From: Trifolium pratense
Lineage: Eukaryota; Streptophyta; Magnoliopsida; Fabales; Fabaceae
Direction of reading: 5' to 3'
Length of the DNA: 64,000 nucleotides
NCBI RefSeq assembly: GCF_020283565.1
Contig: NC_060061.1
Coordinates: 4,906,010 to 4,970,009, forward strand
The notes under the pieces are model-generated. The model had not been told where the DNA came from and searched no databases. It was given only the letters and a program-made list of their open reading frames with translations. Below, piece by piece: positions 11,950 through 23,800 of the stretch (position 1 is its first letter; each line of letters starts with the position of its first letter). Position numbers and translations under genes: made by a program.

Positions 11950-13195
11950 ATATTCAACTTCTACAAACATGACGAAGTAGTATTTAAATTTCGACAAAAA
12001 ACTATTCACATTTAATACTAGAATATGTCTTGAATAAGATAATTTATTATTACGGTAAAAAAAATATTTATTATTATTATTGAAGTAACTTGAAAGCCAA
12101 AAATTGCAACTATGATAATTGAAAATTAATTTGAAAAGATTTTAAGGAGAAAACTTATTACAAGCCAAAAATTGCAACTATGTTAATGAAAATGAAATTG
12201 AAATGATTTTAAGGAAATGATGTTAATGTCAAAGCTTGAAGTTAATTGGTGTTGTTTTGTTAATGGCTTCATTCATTATCTTAGATTCTTTTTTGAGTAA
12301 AAAAAAAAAGTGTGTAGTTCTCTCTATTGCTGTGGGGTACGTCAGAAGATCAGTGGAGAACTTAATTTGCACATCAAAATATTGTTCAAATATCTTTTCA
12401 ACATATCTTTGTCATTAGTCACCTCATAGAAAATTTTAAAAAAAAAAAAAAAACTTAACTACTTCCCCCAAAATCCCCACACGTATTCACATCTTAAATG
12501 TACCAATCATTTGCTTCTTATCACTACACAAAGGAATTTTTGAAAGTTTCTTCTATAGTTCAAAGAGATTTGGTTTAGTCATAGGTTCATATCATAACAT
12601 GAAATTTTCTTTAATTAATTGGAGTACTACTCAACTCAACAACTTAATAAACAACATTATTATGTCTGTCTGTGACCAAAATGTAGTAACCATATAAAAT
12701 AATATAAACAAACTTAATTAAAACAATTTCCCTTGTTTCAACTCTCCAATTTATAAGAAATTGACCTAATAATTCAGAGTTCGACCGTGAAATAAATAAA
12801 GTATAACTAAAAAATTGTTCCACTTAGAAATAAAACTCGAATTCTCGAAACGATTCATCATTTGATAAAACTTATTAACCACTTGAATTCAATAAACTAA
12901 TTTAATTAAAACAAATTTGTATATTAGTATAAAACATGAATCCATTAAACCGACATTTTAAGGGGGGGGGGGGGGGGGGGTACATTAAACTAAATTGCAA
13001 GAAAAATCCACACCCCCTAACAACAACCATATATATTTTCCGCGTGAACTGGCCTTGTACAGTTGTCACTACAAGTCACCATCAGATAAATGTAAAAACC
13101 AATTCATGGTAAAAGTGTGACACTCTAATTTGTTACAATTGATAAGAACAATTAAATAATTAATAATACTATATGATATTTTTCTTTACATGCCT
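11950..13195. repeat. Upstream region of ACC synthase with a G19 homopolymer
   Basis: No gene. A near-duplicate pair, 'gccaaaaattgcaactatg' at about 12096 and 12163, shows a local tandem duplication of about 67 bp. A run of 19 G lies at 12962-12980. The rest is AT-rich. The chance reading frame at 12236-12418 has no known domain. Confidence 0.6.
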
Positions 13196-13201
13196 CAAAG
13201 T

Positions 13202-13210
13202 CTATATATA
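13202..13210 (+). promoter_or_regulatory. TATA box of the ACC synthase gene
   Basis: The string ctatatata lies about 140 bases before the ATG at 13348 and is followed by a CT-rich leader (actctctctatatat, ttctctctttcat), the usual look of a plant 5'UTR. The start site is not fixed. Confidence 0.6.
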
Positions 13211-13347
13211 GAGATTGGTTTCATTTCATTGATCATTCAACACTCTCTCTATATATCTATTTTCTCTCTTTCATATATATATATTCCTTATTTCTTCTTC
13301 TCTTACTATTGACATAATTAATTTACTTCTTCTAATAATTAATCAAT

Positions 13348-15233
13348 ATGGGTATTGAGATAGAACAATCATGTGTGCAACTTTCAAACATTGCAATTTC
13401 TGACACTCATGGAGAAAATTCACCTTATTTTGCTGGATGGAAAGCCTATGATGAAAATCCTTATCATGAGTTAACTAACTCTTCTGGAGTTATACAAATG
13501 GGATTAGCAGAAAATCAAGTAAGTTTATATATATATATCAATTAATATATAGTATAGTTCTTTCTAGACACTAATTAATTATTAATCTAATGTATGTTAA
13601 TGTATTTTTCAGGTTTCATTTGATTTGGTTGAAAAGTATTTGGAAGAGCATCCAGAGGATTATAATGGTTTCAGAGAAAATGCATTATTTCAAGATTATC
13701 ATGGACTTAAGTCATTTAGAACTGCAATGGCAAGTTTCATGGAACAAATAAGAGGTGGTAGAGCTAAATTTGATCCTGAAAGAATAGTCATTACTGCTGG
13801 AGCAACTGCTGCTAATGAGCTCTTGACCTTCATTCTCGCAAATCCCGGAGACGCTTTGCTTGTTCCTACCCCTTATTATCCAGGGTAAGAATCAAGCACC
13901 TGATCGATAATCTCACCCTTTTTTGATAAACAACTTAATTAAGTACTTATACAATAAACACTTATTATATAAGTGTTTAATTATGCATAAAATATTTCAA
14001 TAACAAAAGATAAAATAAATTCCGGGAGAGTCGATTTATGAAAATTAGTTGAAAAAACTTATGGGTGTGTCATAAGACGTGGACGTGTCATAAAAAGTTT
14101 TATCAGATATTTTTACATGTTTATTTTAGTAGATAAATTCAAATAATTCAATTGAATCAGACAATTTTGTATATTGATTTTAACAAAAGTTTTGCCCCGA
14201 ATAACACGTGATAGAATTTCACACATTACATCAAAAAAAATTCCTAGCTAGGTTAATTTCTTTTTCATTTGACTTTTTAAGCTATAGCATGTAACCATGC
14301 AATTGCGTATAAACTATAATCTATATAGATGAATTATTTGTACTTATCTTTTTCTTGTACTTTTGTAGATTTGATAGAGACTTAAGATGGAGAACTGGTG
14401 TAAACATAGTGCCAATTCATTGCAAAAGTTCAAACAATTTCCAAATTACACCACAAGCTTTAGAAGCTGCTTACAAAGAAGCAGAATCACTTAACATGAA
14501 AGTGAGTGGAGTACTAATCACAAACCCTTCAAACCCTTTAGGTGCAACAGTTCAACGTTCAATTCTAGAACAAATTCTTGACTTTGTCATACAAAAAAAT
14601 ATCCACCTTATCTCAGATGAAATTTACTCTGGCTCAGTGTTCTCTTCCTCCGAATTCGTAAGTGTAGCCGAGATTCTCGAAGCTCGTAAGTACAAAGAAG
14701 CAGAGAGAGTTCACATTGTTTATAGTCTTTCGAAAGATCTCGGTCTTCCTGGTTTTCGTGTTGGAACAATTTACTCCTACAATGATAAAGTTGTTACAAC
14801 CGCGAGAAGAATGTCGAGTTTTACCTTAATATCATCACAAACACAACAATTTTTGGCTAATATGTTATCAGACAAAACATTTACTGAGAAATATATTAAG
14901 ATTAATAGGGAAAGATTGAAGAAAAGATATGAAATGATTATTGAAGGTTTAAAAAGTGTTGGAATTGAATGTTTGAAAGGAAATGCAGGGTTATTTTGTT
15001 GGATGAATATGAATCCACTTTTGAAGGAATCAACTAAAGAAGGTGAATTAGAACTTTGGAATGTTATTTTGAATGAAGTGAAATTGAATATTTCACCAGG
15101 GTGTTCTTGTCATTGTGATCAACCAGGTTGGTTTAGAGTGTGTTTTGCAAATATGAGTGAACATACTCTTGAAATTGCATTGGAAAGAATACGTAATTTC
15201 ATGGCTAGAAGAATAAGGACAAAGATGATATAA
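13348..15233 (+). CDS. ACS7: 1-aminocyclopropane-1-carboxylate synthase, type III (ACS7-like)
   Basis: A cytosolic PLP enzyme that turns S-adenosylmethionine into ACC plus methylthioadenosine, the rate-limiting step of ethylene synthesis. Exons 13348-13518, 13613-13884 and 14369-15233 join at GT-AG borders to give 435 residues. The fold-type I aminotransferase layout is complete: [17 protein letters not shown] (substrate region), [56 protein letters not shown] and [12 protein letters not shown] with the PLP lysine at about 270. The protein ends soon after 'ARRIRTKMI': it lacks the CDPK/MAPK phospho-sites of type I and the type II extension, which places it with ACS7. Type III enzymes are known to be controlled by ubiquitin ligase, not by C-terminal phosphorylation. 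The linker after YLEEHPED (about residue 72) is several residues shorter than I recall for Arabidopsis ACS7. Naming by similarity only. Confidence 0.95.
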
Positions 15234-16100
15234 AGAAAGAATAATAGCATATGCTATATTTGACAAAGTTTATTAATTCATATATTATTATTTGTATTTT
15301 TTTAAATGGTTAATCATGGCCATTTTGGTAAATTATTTATTAGTAATATATATGTAAGGGAAGTTGTAAGAAAAGAGATTCACCTGAAGTGTGTGTATCT
15401 TGTTCTTGTTTGCTTGCTTTAATTAAGCAAGTTTCTTGTAATCTCCTGTTGTATCATTGTTAATTAAAGTGAAGTAAAGTTAAGTTGCTTTTTAAGTCTA
15501 TGAATTATATCTACCTTTTTTCATATAAATTAGTACTAGTAATAAGTAATTTTCAAAAGCTGTTTTTTTTTGTTTTTGCGAAGAGCAAGTTTTGCACACT
15601 TAATAACACTTCAGTATATCAAACATTTTTGTAGTCTTTAACTATCTGAAATGTATTAAGGGACTTCTCTAAGTTGTGTGTATCGCTAACAACAACTCAA
15701 AATTGATCAACGGTTGGTGGCACATACATTTCGCTCACATTTGCTAAAACATAAGTTCAAAATCAAAATTTCTCACTCAATTGAATTGGTTATAAATTTC
15801 TCATCAATTTGCCTGATCAAAAATAAATTTCTCAATTTGCTAAAACATAAGTTCATATACTTCACTATAGCATGAAAACAAAAACAAAAAAGATAGTTTA
15901 ATAGTCAAAAAGGTGTGTATACACGTGTGTGGGTTGTCCACAACAACTAGCATTAAAAATCAAACTTTATATGGCTTTTAGCTTCATATTAAGGTTGTAT
16001 ATTCGTTTAAAAAAATAAAAAGCTCTTCTTATTCAACTCTGATTTGAAAGTCGATGTGTCACACTCTCAGATTTATTAATTATATGGATAAATAACTTGA
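15234..16100. other. ACC synthase 3'UTR and non-coding flank
   Basis: The first ~250 bases are the likely 3'UTR, with AATAA-type strings and the inverted pair 'tgcttgctttaattaagcaag' near 15410. The remainder is AT-rich with 'gctaaaacataagttca' present twice (15743 and 15839). Confidence 0.45.
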
Positions 16101-16119
16101 TTAATAGTTGAATTTTTTT

Positions 16120-16310
16120 TGGTTAGTTTACACCGTCGATAGCGATGACTAATCTCTATCGGTGAATCTATGGGGCACATAAGGTTGGTTCTCTCATCCC
16201 AACTGAATTTTCTCTAACGCATGAATCAGAAATCAAACTTCTGATCACATGTTTAAGGAGATCAAGATTCTTATCACTTCGACAAATTCATCTTTGGTAT
16301 AATTGATTTT
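16120..16310 (-). mobile_element. SINE-like repeat, family 3, copy 1
   Basis: It shares 'agcgatgactaatctct', 'cacataaggt', 'acgcatgaatcag' and 'cacatgtttaaggag' in order with 63395-63530. In the better-kept copy the minus strand reads 'gggttcgattcctg', a B box, so the element is read on the minus strand. Confidence 0.5.
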
Positions 16311-16319
16311 ATAAGGTGA

Positions 16320-17380
16320 TTAATTGATTAAAATAGTTTTGGTTTTTTTAGTAGTGTCGCGCGTGGTGTTGAAATTAAAAAGAAATGAGTTATGGTCCCC
16401 TACGTCTATTGACTTACAAAGATGGATGATTATATAAATTAATATAATCTCACCACCAAACTTTAAGCTAACGCTGACCAATTATAGTATATAGTATAAT
16501 ATATGACATTACATGCAGGGTTGCCGTCTTAGTGTTATGTAAGAAATGTGGAAGAAATTAAGATCGGTTTTCATATATTGTCGGTGTGTAATGAAATCTT
16601 CAACGGCAAAAAATAGTATAATTATGAATGAATGAATGCTGATCATAGGGCAGTAAAAACTGAAATGTCTCATAGTTTATTGTTGGAAGATAAGAAGAGT
16701 GTGTAGTTTATTTTATATACATTATTTTTATGAAAATGAACTTATAGCATTTTATTAATTGGAATATACTCGGTACAACAAATAATATATATATTAGAAT
16801 TTAGAAACTAGTTAGAAATGTGGTGTGGGTGTCTTTGCAAATACTAGTACATGAACAACTTTTTTTTTGTTGACAAAAGTACATGAACAACTTTATTCAC
16901 TTTTTTAATAATAACTTCATCCCTCTTCAACCAGTCGAGCATCAACCTTAGGACATCCGTTTTCTATTCTCAATTTTCGATAAAAAGTAGAAAATAAGAT
17001 GTTACGGTTTCTATAATGTCCTTGAACAGTATAAGGACCAAAACAATCAAAATTTTAGGCCAAATAAAGGTTTAAAAAAAATTAGTTTAATTTGATTATA
17101 AATATATAATACAATTTTGTTACAAGTGTTTCTTTAGTTAAGTTGATAAATATGACCTTATATTTTCTTTGACTTTTGTTCAACTTTAATTTAGCCTCAA
17201 CATAATTTAGATTATTTTTAAATTTATTTTCATAAAATCTTATATAATTCTTTTTAAACACCTTATAATAGAAATTGCTTTAAGCTTCTAAATATGTTGG
17301 ACCGAACCTAACTCAATAACATCTTGAATACACATATGCAATAACAATTTAATGTAACATGATAATATAAATAATTGATT
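16320..17380. other. Intergenic, no gene seen
   Basis: AT-rich. 'agtacatgaacaacttt' occurs twice about 34 bp apart (16846 and 16880), a small local duplication. No coding signal. Confidence 0.45.
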
Positions 17381-17382
17381 CG

Positions 17383-17510
17383 TTTCCGTGAGTTTACCTC
17401 AGTTGGTAGGGACATAATGTTATAAATGCATAAGTCATAGTTCGAACCACAGACACTTCACTTATCCGTCTTTAAGCTGAAATTTCTAATCGTTAGACTA
17501 CTTGACAAAA
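17383..17510 (+). mobile_element. tRNA-derived SINE, family 1, copy 2
   Basis: A box 'acctcagttggtaggg', B box 'agttcgaacca', body 'cacttatccgtctttaag', and tail 'gttagactacttgac' with A run. No clean target duplication is visible, so it is older than the 466 copy. Confidence 0.78.
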
Positions 17511-17514
17511 AACT

Positions 17515-18055
17515 AATTTATTTATGCATTAAAGAGTGTTGGGATTGCATCAATAATGTGGAGGAGGAGTCAAAAAGATTTCTTTATAAATAAATAAAAA
17601 TTGAACTGATGGTAGCTCAACTACTAAACACATTATTAAAGGAACTTAAATTCTCCAATTTTTCCAACTTATAGTGTACAAATATAGCAGCTAGGTTATT
17701 AGACTGAAAAAAGAAAAATAAAAAAAACGAACGAATATGGTAAAATTTGGCACCGAAGTTTTCAGTTGGGTGGTCGATTCAGCAAAGAAATTGACATTAG
17801 TGTTGTGACTTGTGTGAGTTCCACTTCCAGGTGTGTGGTACAAGTGACCGTACCTAAATAACACCCCCCTCTTCCTCCTCTGGTGGGCTAATATGGGCCC
17901 ATTTCAAAAGTTTTAGTTTTTCGAGGAAGATGCTAAATCTCATCATTTTTTCCCATTTATTTTATTAAATATTATCCTTTTATAAATACAAATAATTGAA
18001 AGTTAAAACTATAATAGAAGTATTCCATTTTAGAACTCTCTCATATCTTTTAATA
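17515..18055. other. Intergenic, no gene seen
   Basis: Mixed AT-rich sequence with a short GC-richer patch at 17850-17900. No coding or repeat signal that I can name. Confidence 0.4.
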
Positions 18056-18057
18056 TA

Positions 18058-18180
18058 CGAGGAAATTCACTTTTTAGATACATTGAACTATTAATGTATT
18101 TAGACTGCATCATTGACTAAATACATTAATATTTCAATGTATCTAGAAAATAAACTTCCTCTTATATTAAGGACTAGAGG
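18058..18180. mobile_element. Small palindromic MITE (hairpin)
   Basis: 'gaggaaattcactttttagatacattga' on the left is the approximate inverse of 'caatgtatctagaaaataaacttcctc' on the right, so the 120 bases can fold on themselves. The arms resemble the element at 36364-36500 ('gatgtatctaga'). Confidence 0.65.
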
Positions 18181-18189
18181 GGGGTAATT

Positions 18190-19490
18190 TTTATATTAGG
18201 TCATGCTAAACAGTGTCCTCAAGCTATTTGTTAAACATACTAAAAAATAAATTAAAGATAAAGTTAATATAAAAGATAAATTTTATATTTTTAAGGCATT
18301 GAATGTACAAGTTTCATGACAAAACTTTTTTATTAATATGTTTAATGAGTATTCGAGAGTACTGTTTAGCGTTTTATTTTTTTTATTAACATGGCATAGG
18401 TACAATAAGTTTCCATGCATCTTCATTAGCAATCACTAATATCCATAAGAAAAACTGTGGCACATAATGTGAGTTTTTCCGCTCAATCAAATTATGTTTG
18501 TAAGCAGAAGTATAAAACATAGTCGTATGCTTGAGAGATCTAAAATCTTTATCACTTAGATGAATTCATTGTGGTGTGTAATTTGCTAGAATACAACCAC
18601 TTTTGTTTATGAAGATGTATTTTAGCAGCATTTTACTTACTTCAAGGTGTATTTGATTAACCACTTTTAGTTACAACTTGTTAAAATCCATTTTTGTAAA
18701 TATCAATAGGTGCATTTAACAAATATTTATAGGAGTTACTAACTTATGTCTCCATATTTTTTAGAATGAGTGTCTTTGCAACATTCATCTTAAAGTACTT
18801 AATCACTTTTTAGTTATAATAACTTGCAAAACACCTTCATTAATAGGTGTTTTCCAACAAATCCATAGCACTATAGTCTATATATATACATGTACGACAA
18901 TGATTAAAATCAGTACGGAACTACGGATGTCTTTAAGTTTGCATGGAGCTATCAAGTAATCATGTTTGGGTCCTACATGTTCTTATTATCCTTTTGATGA
19001 TATTAATATATCAAGTTTTTTTTCTTTAACATTTAATGTAAGAAAAAGAAGAAGATGAAAAACTCATCCAATGCTTAAAGGCAGACGCTAGCTGGTGTGA
19101 AGAAGAACTGGGGTCTAATGCGTCCCAAGATAAAGATATTTGATGGAGTACTGAGATATTTATTTCCTACCATTGGTGTGGAGTCAGTCTGTGACGGTGG
19201 TTGCTGGGTTTTGTCAAAAGGTTTTCATAGAGCCATGTTGGGTCATGAAGGGTCGGTCGGAGATCATCCATATTATATTTAAGAATAACTTCACAAGCGA
19301 ATTGAACATCAAACTTTTACACTCTTAAGACATTAGTTTTATGGGTTCTCTCACTTATAAAATGTTCGACTTCTATTTTTCTTAAGGCATTAGCTTACCT
19401 TACACTTGCCAGTTGCCACAACACCTAAATATTAATTGTTCCATATGGGCTAAGATATAATAAATCAAAGGACTATATGTTATTCATTAA
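18190..19490. other. Intergenic, no supported gene
   Basis: Contains a 61-codon reading frame (19097-19282) in locally GC-richer sequence. I do not recognise its product and see no splice partners. The block at 18460-18580 ('atgcttgagagatct', 'atcacttagatgaattcat') may be a worn relative of SINE family 3. Confidence 0.4.
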
Positions 19491-19494
19491 TCCG

Positions 19495-19682
19495 TTCATT
19501 TTTAAGTATCATTTTTACCATTACATGCACGATAATGCACAATTTGATCACTAATATATTTAATTATCTATTATAAAAAATTATGAAAATTTTATATTTT
19601 GAAATATTTGTCGAGACAAATTGAACAATATCTTATTTGCTAACATTTGGTTTTATATATTAATAAAATTTTATGATCAAAT
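19495..19682. mobile_element. Stowaway-like MITE, family A, copy 2 (truncated by a SINE)
   Basis: It shares 'gataatgcacaatttgatca', 'ttttgaaatatttgtcg' and 'aacaatatcttat' with the other copies. The family body runs as far as 'tatgatcaaat' and then meets a SINE start, so the right end is missing or displaced. Confidence 0.6.
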
Positions 19683-19808
19683 TGTCTCTGTGAGCTTAGC
19701 TCAGTTGGTAGGAACATCACATATATTATGCAGGAGTCGGAGTTCAAACTTCGAACACTCCACCTATTCACCTTTAAGGTAAAATTTCTAACTACTAGAT
19801 TACTTACT
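19683..19808 (+). mobile_element. tRNA-derived SINE, family 1, copy 3
   Basis: A box 'tagctcagttggtagg', B-box position 'agttcaaacttcg', 'cacctttaaggtaaaa', 'ctactagattactta' and A tail. It has landed in, or directly next to, the MITE at 19495-19682. Confidence 0.78.
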
Positions 19809-20058
19809 AAAAAAAATTCAATTCTACTTATAAAGTAAATAAGTAGAGTGTTGTGAATTTCAATCCAGCTCTTGCATATTTAATTTGATAACCTTTCGCA
19901 GAGACAATTTGTGAATTTTTTTTTTGGTACAAATTTGGTGAACTATTCTACTAAAACTAAAAAAAATAAAAAATTGATACATCCAACTATAAAACAAAAT
20001 CAGGGAGAGAAAAAATACAAGGGTGTAATGACGAGAGATGATGTAATCCAAGTCGTAA

Positions 20059-20309
20059 GATGTTTTCTCTTTAGGCCTCATGATTCTTTTTTCCTCCTGG
20101 ATTTTACTTTTTTTACCCTTCAATAAAAACTTCGGTTTCTACGAACTGAATATTTTTGCCTTGAAAAACAAATTCGATTTCTGTTAACCGAATTTTTGCT
20201 GAATTTGAACTAGAAAAAACTTCGATTTATGCGAACCGAAATTTTTATCAAGGCAAAATTGAATTTTTTGAGTATAAAAAATACGTTGGGGACTTAAAGA
20301 GAAAACATC
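20059..20309. mobile_element. Mutator-type MITE with TTCGGT/ACCGAA-like repeats, copy 1
   Basis: Ends 'gatgttttctcttta' and 'taaagagaaaacatc' are inverted. The flanks are a 9-bp near-duplication, aagtcgtaa (20050-20058) and aagtgataa (20310-20318). The interior has 'acttcggtttctacgaa', 'ttaaccgaatttt' and 'tatgcgaaccgaaa'. The 9-bp duplication and terminal repeats place it with Mutator-like elements. It has no coding capacity. Confidence 0.8.
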
Positions 20310-20319
20310 AAGTGATAAT

Positions 20320-20864
20320 ACGTGCACAAGAATATGGGCTTGTAATGTTTCTATGGGCCTCGTAATGTTTTAATTCAGGAAATAGCTTTCTGCGCCTCCT
20401 GTACTATTTATATTTATTTTAAATTTTTTGGTGTCTTAGAATAAAGTGGTTTAGATTGCAACATTCATCCTCTTATATGAGTTCTATTCATCGCCTTCAA
20501 TGATGTTTTTTTCCCTTTCGCGTTAAATCAAGTTCATGATTTACGACTCAAAAATATTGACTTTGAGCAATTGAGCTTGATTTCCAAAATGTCATTGCAA
20601 GATTCCATAGCAAAAGAGAAAGTATGTCTAAGTTTGGTGATTTTATCATAAATAAATTGCTTACGAGATGGTGGTTTCTACTCGTATGACATAAAAAAAA
20701 TGTTTTTTATTAGATGTCAGTGTAAAATTATTTTATATATTAAATTCATTTAATAAAAAAAAATAAAAATTAACCACTGCATTTTTTATAATTTTTTTGG
20801 ATTAAGATGACTAATAAATAGTTAAACACTGACTAGCTAGTTTTGAGTTTAGCGATCGGCATCA
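20320..20864. other. Upstream region of the prolidase gene
   Basis: Non-coding. No clear TATA box can be singled out. The ATG context is 'atcaatgggttcc'. Confidence 0.4.
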
Positions 20865-23800
20865 ATGGGTTCCTCACTATCACCTCTGAAAGTGAATTAT
20901 GAAGTTCATGTCAAAAATCGCGAGAAGCTTCTCAAATCCATTCGCCAACACCTCTCTCAATCTTCTCTTCCTCTTCACGGCTTCGTTCTCCTTCAAGGTG
21001 GCGATGAACAAACTCGTTACGACACCGATCACCTTGAACTCTTCCGGTACCCTTCAAACCTCAATCATAATTCATTTTTCTCATCTCAATTTTTCCAATT
21101 TGATTTACTATAACACTAATTGCAGGCAAGAGAGTTACTTCGCTTATTTGTTTGGAGTTCAAGAACCCGGTTTTTATGGAGCTATTGTTAGTTCTTTTCA
21201 ATCATCTTAATCTTATACTTCAATTTTATTTTATATAATACACGTTAAGACAATCATTTTAAGTTGTTGAAAATTGAAATTAAGAAAGAACTTTAATTTA
21301 TTCATTTTTAATTGTTTTTTAAGGATGTTGGAAGTGGCGATTCTATTCTATTTGCTCCTAGGTTGCCTGATGAGTATGCTGTTTGGATGGGAAAAATCAA
21401 GAAACTTTCCCATTTTAAGGTAATTCAAACAATGATGATTTTTTTGATCCATTCACATGTTTATGTTTTTTGACATAATTGAGGCATTGATGCATTCACT
21501 TTTGCAGGAACACTATATGGTTACCAAAGCCTATTTTACGGACGAGATTGTAACTGTTTTGCAACAGCATTATCAGGGTTCAGGGAAACCATTACTCTTT
21601 CTTTTGCACGGCCTTAACACAGATAGTAATAATTTTGCTAAACCTGCAGAATTTCAGGTTCATAATTCTTAATAATCCTGCCATTATTTTTTCTATTCAT
21701 CAAAGCCTTTTTTTATCATTGCGAATTGTAGGTTGTGTATTATTTCGGATGATATTGTCAAATAGCAGATATAACGGTACTATAGTGCAATAGCGTAGTA
21801 GATTTTTAAGAAACCGTTGTTGTTTCCACAATATGCAATTTAGTATGAACTGCTGTCAAATAGCAGATATAACGGTACTATACCGCAATAGCATAGTGGA
21901 GTTCGAACAAACCGCCATTTTTCATGATCTGAATTGGCTACACTGATTTCTGCCCTGAAACTGCTATTGCATCAAGTCTCAGCATTACCAATCAAATCAA
22001 TCCTATTGTGTTATTTGTGATGAAATGTTATTACTAGCATCTTTCTTAGGAAATTAATGTTGTATATTTATGATGTGAACAATTTTATAGGGCATTGACA
22101 AGTTTGATAAGGATCTGACGACTTTGCATCCTATATTGACCGAATGTCGAGTCATCAAGTCAGAGCTGGAAATTGAACTTATTCAGTATGCAAATGATAT
22201 AAGCTCTGAAGCTCATATTGAGGTAATTAGTCTTAAGATGCCAAAGTTTTGCTTGTTTCTTTCTTTCTTTCTTTTCCCCAACATTTATGTGAAATGTTCG
22301 TTGGATGCATGTAGTGGATGCCGGTGTGGTATTAGAAGAAATTAAGTTACGTAGTTTAATTTAGAGAAAATTGTGTTAGTTTAATTTTTATTATCTTTAT
22401 AATATGAGGCTAATGTATAAATCTAAGGAAAATAGTTTAACAACTTTTCATAGATAATAATAATATGACCAAGGAAAAGTTGCTAAAGTATACAACTTAA
22501 CGGATGGAAAAGAGTTCTGATTTTGGAAAAGTATTCATTTTTTCACATTTCTTTTAATAAATGTTCCAAAGTGAGTATTATTTTCATGTAATTTGTTACT
22601 TTCCATTTTTCACAACTTTTAGGATTGAATTAGTCAAGTTAGGAACATCCGAAAGTGACAGGGTTCACAAAGGTACACTATCTGGTGGTAGATAGAAAGG
22701 TCTATCATCTATGATATCAATGATGAAGTGTTAAACTGTTAATGGCCTTATCCACATGTTTTGCGAAAATGCTTACATGATAACTGCAATATATTAACAT
22801 TACAATGAAACAGGTTATGAGAAAAGCTAAAGTGGGCATGAAGGAGTATCAGCTTGAAAGCATTTTTCTTCATCACACCTACATGTATGGTGGATGTCGG
22901 CATTGCTCCTATACATGTATCTGTGCTACTGGTGATAATAGGTATACATTTACATACCTACTAATGTGACCATACTTGTCACAAAAACAAATGTGATTAG
23001 ATACTTCAGGTTGAATAAAACTTTGCTCAATGGCCATTCATATGAAATGTGAATGACTTTTCCTAAGAAAAATTAAAAACTTTGTTTCATATTTTTCTTC
23101 CCATTCAGACTTGTTTTAGCATTCTTTACTATTAGCATTCGTAAACTCTTTTTGTGTAAATTTGTACTGCCGCCACCCGACATATATAAAGTTAATATCT
23201 TTCTTTTTAAATAGTAGAAACCTTCATCCCATAGCGCTGTTTGCAATTTTTAACAACTGCTTTATGATGGATAAGGTTTTATAGTCTTTTAATTTTAAAT
23301 AGAAGCAAACTCCATCACAAAATGGGCTGGCTAACACGTGTATTAATGCAGTGCTGTTCTACATTACGGCCATGCAGCAGCTCCTAATGACAAGGTAGGT
23401 CAGAGTATTTTTTTGCACCCTTTGAATTTGACGGTCAGTGTCATTGCAACCAATGCCATATGGTTGATTGGCTATCTTTCAAGATTGGTGACTTTTCTAA
23501 GTTCTTTGGTCCATTCAACTCCAAGGGTTTTGTGTTGGCTGTATAACTATTCACAACTTACTTTCTACATTGAAATTTCATCAATCCCATGCCTAGTCAT
23601 TAGTAATTTTTACATCAGTCGGAAGAAAATAATTTGTTCAGGAATATAGGAAAAAATGAGCAACTCTTGTAAACAGAGGGAAAAAAAACTATATTATCTG
23701 GTGATTTCGGATATGACCAATCAACTTATTAAGTGTTGAAATTGCACTTCATTTCCTTTAGAAAGAGACAAAATAAGATGAGCTTAAAGTCTCTATGGGA

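Noticed and set aside
19097..19282. 61-codon frame in GC-richer sequence
   Set aside because: No recognisable motif, no splice partner and no family; not enough to call a gene.
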